Source: Asterias amurensis (lineage: Eukaryota > Echinodermata > Asteroidea > Forcipulatida > Asteriidae). Taken from it: a stretch of 64,000 nucleotides of DNA. A model generated the notes under the pieces. It was not told the DNA's origin and made no database searches. It worked only from the letters and a program-made list of their open reading frames with translations. Where the stretch lies: contig NC_092651.1 of assembly GCF_032118995.1 (NCBI RefSeq), positions 17,592,349-17,656,348 of the forward strand. The letters are read 5' to 3'. Position numbers and translations under genes: made by a program. Positions 57,597 to 64,000 of the stretch are shown in pieces; the stretch's first letter is position 1; each line of letters opens with the position of its first letter.

Positions 57597-60500
57597 TTAG
57601 CGTCTCTTCGATCTCTTTATCAAGCAATCCCTGAGTGCAATCTGTGGAAAGATGGACAAAAATCAAGGAATTAAAATTATTTCATTTTATTTATATATTT
57701 ATTTAAAGCGATATTTATCCAGGGTACCCATCCAGCACAGATGATTATTTGGGGGCTCTCACATAATATAAAAATTACATCAAAGACAAAATACAAATAA
57801 TCACAAGGGAAACTTACTGGGTAAATTAATGCTTCTAAAATAATAATAAATCTGAGAAGATTTTTACAATCTAGAGTACCACAAAGTGGTTGAACTCTTT
57901 TATTTACAAGCACTGGAAATAACAATTAAAGTGTTAACACATGGGAATAACAATGATCTATAACCTTTTAAATAAAAAGAGCAAACTTGTACAATCCAAG
58001 GCACTTTACGGCAGGCGTGCGTTTGAAACTGTTGCAACACCATATCCCGCTTAAAGGCACTGGCCAATATTGGTAATTGTCAAAGACCAGTCTTCTCACT
58101 TGGTGTATCTCAACATATGCATAACATAACAAACCTGTGAAAATTTGAGCTCAATCGGTCCTCGAAGCTTCGAGAAAAAAACACCCTTGTCACACAAAGT
58201 TGTGTGCTTTCAGATGCTTGATTTCGAGACCTCCAATTCTAAACCTTAGGTCACACAATCAAATTAGTGGAAAATTACTTCTTTCTCGAAAACTACGTTA
58301 CTTCAGAGGGAGCCGTTTCTCACAATGTTTTATACTACCAACCTCTCCCCATTACTCGTTACCAAGTAAGGTTTTATGCTAATAATTATTTTGAGTAATT
58401 ACCAATAGTGTCCACTGCCTTTAAAATAACACAAGTACATGCACACAAAACAAAGACACTCCATTTTTGCATGGACCATTTTTGTGGAAATACGTTTTTG
58501 CAGACCAAGATAAAAATATTTTTGCACTGATGTAATGATATCAAACTTCACCTGTTTGTCTCTGAAGGAGCGCTTTGTCTTGGACTTGATGTTGTATTTC
58601 TGTTTCACCATCATGAATGGTTTCTTCTTGCTCTTCTCTTTGTTGGTGGTGCTGGCGTTGGGGTTCATTCGACCCTTCTTGGAGCCAAATTTCTCTCTAC
58701 CCTCCCGTCCAGCCTAAGTACATAAAATAAAAAATTATATTTCAAAATTATGTTTTAGGCACTTAAAAAACCCCTGATTAAAATGGTTTTGTGTAGTTAT
58801 TTTAAAGGTTGATAATCATTTCATCAATCAGGCGAGTTCAAATGAGAACTTAAGAAGTTTTTAGAGCTGCTAAAAATTATATGCCTATATATCCTGTCAA
58901 CGGTTTTAGGAATCAAAATGTACACAAAGTAATTGACTTACAAAATGGTAGAAATGATAGACGCGCATTCTGCATTGTGCATGCATGGGGTCAATAGGCT
59001 TGTGGGTGTATGAACTTACCATGACAGTAGCTAACCTTGCTTCTCTGTCGTGCCTTGGTCGACTCTGAATACCTTCTATTCTATTTAGAGACAGAACATC
59101 ACCACTGGAGAGAAAACAGACGAGAGATATGTTTATTTGCTGCTTCATTAATGATCCAAACAACAGGAGGATCCTTTCAAATTAAAATCCATTAAAAAAA
59201 TACATTTTTACACAATTACATTTGGCTATCAAAACTTAATTGAAGACAATTACACCATCTAAATGTAAAAGCACTAAAAAATATATTATACATACATGGT
59301 AATTGTAAAATCATTTTCAGAGATGAGGTTTGAATACCCACCACCCCCCCCCCCAAAAAAAAACAACAAAAAAAACAAAACAAAAAAACAAATTACGTGT
59401 TCTTTTCAAAATTTTACATTACAGCATTTGTTTATCTACTTCTATTTGTATAATCTTTATGATAATGAAACCATGAGATCAGCAAAAGCAACTTGTGTAT
59501 CAGTAGTCCTTAAGATACCTGTGAAAAGGAATGATCAAGAGGGGTTCACTTTTAGATATGGGAAGGAAATCCAAAATAAGGTAAAACAAACGCAATCAGG
59601 TAAAGGCTAAAAAACGCAATTCACAAACAAGGTTTTGATTTGAGGCATGATTGAAATACAGGTCAATTTTTCATTAAGCCAACCTGATCCCTTACCTGTC
59701 TTCACTGATTTCTACGTGTTTTCTCTTTTTTCCCTTGGATCCCTCCATCTGCTTGCTAAGCTGGTGTATCTTAATATCCTAAACACAAACACACAAAATT
59801 AAACACATAAATAGTGAAATTCTTCAGTCAAAATATTTGTAAATTTTTAACTCATGCGATTGCTGTGACACGTTACTTCTATATACATCTAAAATTGAGA
59901 AAGTAATTGTACTTTTCCAAAAACTATAATTAGACCCAGTCAAACATTGTAAAAAGTGGCATACACTAATACTACAATGTACCCTCATTCATTAAGTGTG
60001 TATTAACCATGTTAACTTGCCGAGCAGATTATGTGCTTTTGAGAACTTGTCTTGCTGTGTATTCTTCTATAGATTCTTCTAGAGTATATTTTTTGGAATA
60101 CGGGACACTTCACTACCACAGAGCGAGTTCTTAATCCTAAAACTCTTCTTTGAAAAAAGACAATATACCTTGCCAAACGGATTTTGAAAAAAACGTCAAG
60201 AGTGCTAACCTTGAAGTCTTGTTGTGACAGCAGTCTAGTCTGGCTTATGGAAGTGGCTTTGGCTTTCTTCTCCTCAGCCGTTAAGCTCTCGGCAGGATTG
60301 GACTCTGGGGTTTCCCCTTCTTCATCTGAGGAATGAACGACGTCGTGCCAGCTCCCATCAGAATCAGAATCACTGTGATCTGAAGCATCTTCGTCTGAGA
60401 AAACAAAAACACGAACCGTTAAAACATAAACAGTTATTTAGTTAAAGATATGTGCAATCGATCTGTAAAGTTAATAATGATAATATTATTCACAGTAAAA

Positions 60501-63500
60501 TGAAGAATGTGCCATCACATGTGATGTTAGGGTAGTTCAAAAGAGAAGGACAAAATAATGAGGTATCAGAACTTTGCAATCACAAACAATAACATGCATA
60601 CACTTATACAGAAAATTAATTACCTGATTACTCACTTACACCGTAACTACTTTAGAAAACGTACCAATGTATAATTCAAGAGAAAACAACACAAATTCCA
60701 AGTGATTTGAGTCTGTTCAATAAAAATTATGAGGACATTTTTCTTTCACAAAATGAAATAAAATAACATAGAAATAATACCAGACACACAGTTTTCAACA
60801 ATAAAGGAAAAAGGACACAATTATTTAACTCTACTGCTACTGCTACTTTTTGACAGTAAATTTGGGTAGCTCACACACATATAAATATGCCAATTGAGTA
60901 TCACAGAAACAGTATTTGGCAAGGTGACAGAATACAATTTAAAACACATCTCTCCTTTACAAAACTAACAGTGAGCAGACCCGGAATTACATTTAGGCAA
61001 TGGCCTGTGTTGCCCCTGGTCTTGGCCTTGGTGCCCTCACAAAGATGAACTTACAGGCTTAAGTGTCAGTGTACAGTAAGCCAAATCCGATATGGCGGCT
61101 ACGGCTATGGCTACGACTATTGCTAAGGGTGTTGCTAAGGACGTCCTATATCTCAACGCATGATGATGCGGAAATCTAGCCGTAGCCGTAGCTGTAGCCA
61201 CCAATTCGGATACGGCCTAACTTTTCCATGTGCCACCAATGCTGTATGACATTTTAAGAGACAAGACATACCTCCTTCTGGGGTCTCTTCATTCAGCACC
61301 TCAGCGCCTGGAATGAAATCCTGGGCTACTGACTGACCGTACTCCTTAGCCCTGATCTCAACACTATGCTCCGTGGGTTTGCCCTGTGAGCAACGGCAAA
61401 TATAAACAAGGAATGGAATCAAATATATTTTAAGAGTGCATTTGGTTGATTCATGGTACAAGTGGAGATTAATTGCTACTTCTGGCTCTGAGGAGAAAAT
61501 GAATCTGAAGGAGAAATTGAAGTCATGTTAATAACAACAGGGCTTGAATTTTACACTGAATTGCAGGCCTGCATGAGGACAGTGCTTTGGGGCAGTAAAC
61601 TCATGACCAGATAAGTCCGCCTGTCTTGTGTTGTTAAATTGAATAATAATACCTTTCTGTGTGTTCAACTTTGAATATGGCAAATATATAGCTCTTATAA
61701 ATATAGTTCTAAAAAGGCAAGTCTCCAGGCAGATACTTTAATATTTTTTTGTCTTACCCTATCTCTCTTATGCAGCATCTCAGGATTAATGCTTCTGAAG
61801 AGCTGTATAAGAGACCTAGCAGCGTGAACTACTGCCTTGTTGCGGTATGTCTTGTACTGCACTAAATCTTGAAGGAGGTCTGCACCCATCGCCAGTGGAC
61901 ATCGACTGCAGATTTCACGCACTGCATTCAGACTGTAACCAAAATAAAACAAGTATATAAATACAAAATCAGGATGTTGACAGTTATTTTAAAAATTCCA
62001 TATAAATTTGCAGTCAGACCATGAGCATTCATACATGGTGAGTAAAAAAGAAATTGCAAAATGAGTACCTTTCTTAAAGTAGACATAACTCCTTTTAGGA
62101 ATTATCAATTTCTTTCATTCGTTTTTTTCTTCTTCTAATAAGCAGGAGAGAGTTCTTGTTAAATTTATGTCGTACTGAACTTTTGAGTGTCATTTGTTTG
62201 TCTTGACAAAAATCACCAATCCCGGTCAATTTCTTTTTGACTCATCCTGTATTTCGAGCCAAAAATGTGAAGCAAATTTGGGTGACACAAACAATAAGCT
62301 TACGCTGGTTTCCACGATTCATAGTAAGTATGAACCAGACTTGGGCGTTTTACTTTTCACCTGTGTGGACCCAAGTTTTGTATTCCAGATCAATGCCTTA
62401 TTACAATATCATTATTAACATTGGTTCATTTCTTACACTTAAAAACATGAAGGAATGTACAGTATGGTGACCGATAGGCTGAATTGCACTATACAATGAT
62501 ACATAAACTAGGAGTTAAAGGCAGTGGACACTATTGGTAATTACTCAAAATAATTATTAGCATAAAACCTTCGTGACGAGTAATGGGGAGAGGTTGGTAG
62601 TATAAAACATGGTGAGAAACGGCTCTCTCTAAAGAGCCATAGTTTTCGAGAAAGAAGTAATTTTCCACGAATTTGATTTCGAAACTCATCTTAAGTCACA
62701 GATTTTCCAAGGACTAATTTAGTTGCGTCTGTTTTCTTTCAGTGGTTTTTGGTTTTACTGCGCCTTGAACACCCAGCAGTGTGGATCTGGTACATGTACA
62801 TTACAAGTCTTTATTATTATTTATTTATTATGATTATTACTCACCCAACAGCCATGACGTCATTGGAGTTCCTCTCCGTGACAAAGTTATTGACGATCGT
62901 CCTGACCATGGTTTCGATAATGTCTGGTGGGACTAGCTCATGCGTAGACTGGGCAGCAAACAGCAGTACCTTGGTCACCTCTGTGCAACAAGTGTTTATT
63001 GTAATTAGTTTTTAGAATGATTACCAAACGTACAGCTTCCATTTAATGGCACAGCTGAGAAACAACCAAAAAATAATATCTTCCTCGGATGGGATTCGAA
63101 CCCACGACCTTTGCAATTCTAGACCAGTGTCTTACCAACTAGATCAACAAAGTTGTCTTTCAAGATATTAGTAGCTAGAGGCAGTTCGAATTGCAACGAT
63201 TTAATAGATGTTAGATTTGTTGATAACCACATTATTTTGAAGTGAAATGTTTCTCAAAACGCTTTATATTTTCAAAAGTTGTTGTAGGCTTAAAATGGCA
63301 CAGCTGAGAGATCAAAAACTATATCTTGAAAGACAACTGTGTCTTGAACACCCAGCAGGGTGGATATGTGCGCATTACAAGTCTTATTATTATTATTATT
63401 ATTATTATTATCTGGGAGGAAAAGGGATAATTCTAACCTCGTTGATGTGGTTGTACAAAACGCTGCAGAAACGGGTAGAAGTTGAAGAGGAACAGCTGAT

Positions 63501-63599
63501 TGATTCCGACCAATCGGGAGACCAGGTTCATCATCATCAGTTTGACCTCAAACCTCTCATTGGACGATTCCAGCTGCCTGAAAAGCTTCTCTGCAAAAT
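57597..63599 (-). CDS. SDAD1: SDA1 homologue (60S ribosome assembly), C-terminal part
   Basis: SDAD1/SDA1 is a nucleolar protein needed for maturation and export of pre-60S particles. Nine exons join in phase: 63438-63599, 62845-62980, 61758-61932, 61272-61383, 60210-60394, 59696-59778, 59020-59104, 58552-58713 and 57597-57641, about 381 residues. Human SDAD1 has about 687, so the N-terminal half lies beyond the right edge. Helical part: [60 protein letters not shown] and [20 protein letters not shown]. Then GKPTE...[11 protein letters not shown], an acidic stretch ([19 protein letters not shown]), [17 protein letters not shown], and the basic end [20 protein letters not shown] with RSKRR and a stop. 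The order matches the human protein throughout. It converges on YIPF5. Confidence 0.93.
58051..58424 (+). mobile_element. TTAA-ended MITE, full copy
   Basis: TTAAAGGCACTGGCCAATAT at the left and AATAGTGTCCACTGCCTTTAA at the right, with TTAA on both sides. It lies in the last SDAD1 intron. Confidence 0.75.
61080..61220. mobile_element. MITE with GGCTACGGCTATGGCTACG arms
   Basis: AATCCGATATGGCGGCTACG then GCTATGGCTACGAC at the left mirrors CTAGCCGTAGCCGTAGCTGT and AGCCACCAATTCGGAT at the right, around ATTGCTAAGGGTGTTGCTAA. It lies in an SDAD1 intron. Confidence 0.7.
62515..62690 (-). mobile_element. TTAA-ended MITE, one half
   Basis: TTAAAGGCAGTGGACACTAT through ACGGCTCTCTCTAAAGAGCC to CACGAATTTGATTTCGAAAC, where the match stops. 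It lies in an SDAD1 intron. Confidence 0.7.
62755..62840 (+). repeat. SINE tail with TTATTA repeats
   Basis: GCGCCTTGAACACCCAGCAG, TGTGGATCTGGTACATGTAC and ATTACAAGTC then a TTATTATTTATT run. The same tail stands at 63335-63412. It ends at the donor of the SDAD1 exon 62845. Confidence 0.6.
63049..63412. repeat. Composite of tRNA-headed SINE pieces
   Basis: GGCACAGCTGAGA opens two direct pieces (63049 and 63298). Between them, on the minus strand, GGTCGTGGGTTCGAATCCCA is a perfect B box with TTGATCTAGTTGGTAAGACA as a weak A box. The second piece ends in TTGAACACCCAGCAGGGTGG and a TTA repeat. It lies in an SDAD1 intron. Not a working tRNA: the arms do not pair. Confidence 0.55.
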
Positions 63600-63947
63600 C
63601 TGATTGGACAAAGACAGAAGGCAAATAGTGAGATTGTAAGAATAGTACAGGCTTTAATGGCATATTTGTCTGGAAACCTACTCAATACAAGCAGTGTGAT
63701 GTACACAAATCATACTCAAGTTTACAGTAGGTGAAAGAATAAGCAACAAATGAACCAAATGAGATTTAAGTTCCCTCTTGATGATAGAGTGAGCATAGAG
63801 AAAGGATCGTTTTGGAGCAAGAGTGGCGTCAACAATTAATATGCACTGACCATGCTAGAGCCAACACTACTTTCAAATGTTTTCCAAGCAAAAAAAATAA
63901 AATAAATATATAGTGTTAAGGAATATGAGAAAAATAGGATACGTACA

Positions 63948-64000
63948 ACTTTGCCATTCAGCTTGGCTTGTATAGTTCGCCCTGCTGCCACGGGCAAAAA
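63948..64000 (-). CDS. Possible further SDAD1 exon, cut by the window edge
   Basis: On the minus strand a stop-free frame (FARGSRANYTSQAEWQS) runs from the edge to a donor GTACGT. It ends in the phase needed by the exon at 63599. The residues do not clearly match what I recall of human SDAD1 just before FAEKL, so it may be chance. Confidence 0.25.

Noticed and set aside
63085-63160. Functional tRNA gene on the minus strand
   Set aside because: The B box is perfect, but the A box is weak, no cloverleaf forms, and the segment is embedded in SINE sequence.

Overview
This is a nuclear chromosome segment from an invertebrate deuterostome. An echinoderm, probably a sea star, is the best guess. That guess rests on the look of the genes (short GT-AG exons, near-vertebrate protein sequences) and on the style of the dispersed repeats; no marker in the window settles the taxon. 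There is no bacterial, viral or CRISPR content.

Genes in order: (1) an unrecognised gene with acidic and basic stretches, minus strand, 1342-3454, partial; (2) MTIF3, mitochondrial translation initiation factor 3, plus, 6828-9168; (3) GTF3A/TFIIIA, the nine-finger 5S rRNA gene factor, minus, 12466-23506; (4) YIPF6, a Golgi five-pass membrane protein, minus, 26552-33249; (5) RPL9/uL6, minus, coding exons 44090-47016 with an inferred 5'TOP leader exon at 49310-49339; (6) YIPF5 (YIP1A), plus, 50285-53777; (7) SDAD1, a 60S ribosome-assembly protein, minus, 57597-63599, with its N-terminal half beyond the right edge. All splice models were built by hand from GT-AG signals, reading phase and family resemblance. 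Phases close without error in MTIF3, GTF3A, YIPF6, RPL9, YIPF5 and the SDAD1 part. MTIF3 and GTF3A lie tail to tail, as I recall them in human 13q12, so the pair is probably ancestral microsynteny. Four of the seven genes serve ribosome making or translation, but nothing shows that they are co-regulated.

Between and inside the genes the DNA is crowded with small non-autonomous elements. At least ten recognisable copies of a roughly 380-bp element have TTAA at their intact ends. There are also several palindromic (foldback) elements, a family of about 190 bp with GGGCCCAATTTCAT-like ends, at least four SINE types with tRNA-like heads, and three 3' ends of LINEs.

The most striking stretch is 34259-39105: about 160 tandem copies of a 30-bp unit with higher-order blocks. 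Because the unit is a multiple of three and stop-free in four of six frames, it produces very long but almost certainly spurious open frames. A second, smaller tandem array (about 120 bp x 5) lies at 42555-43122. Stretches 24100-26550 and 39106-42550 contain no gene I can support.
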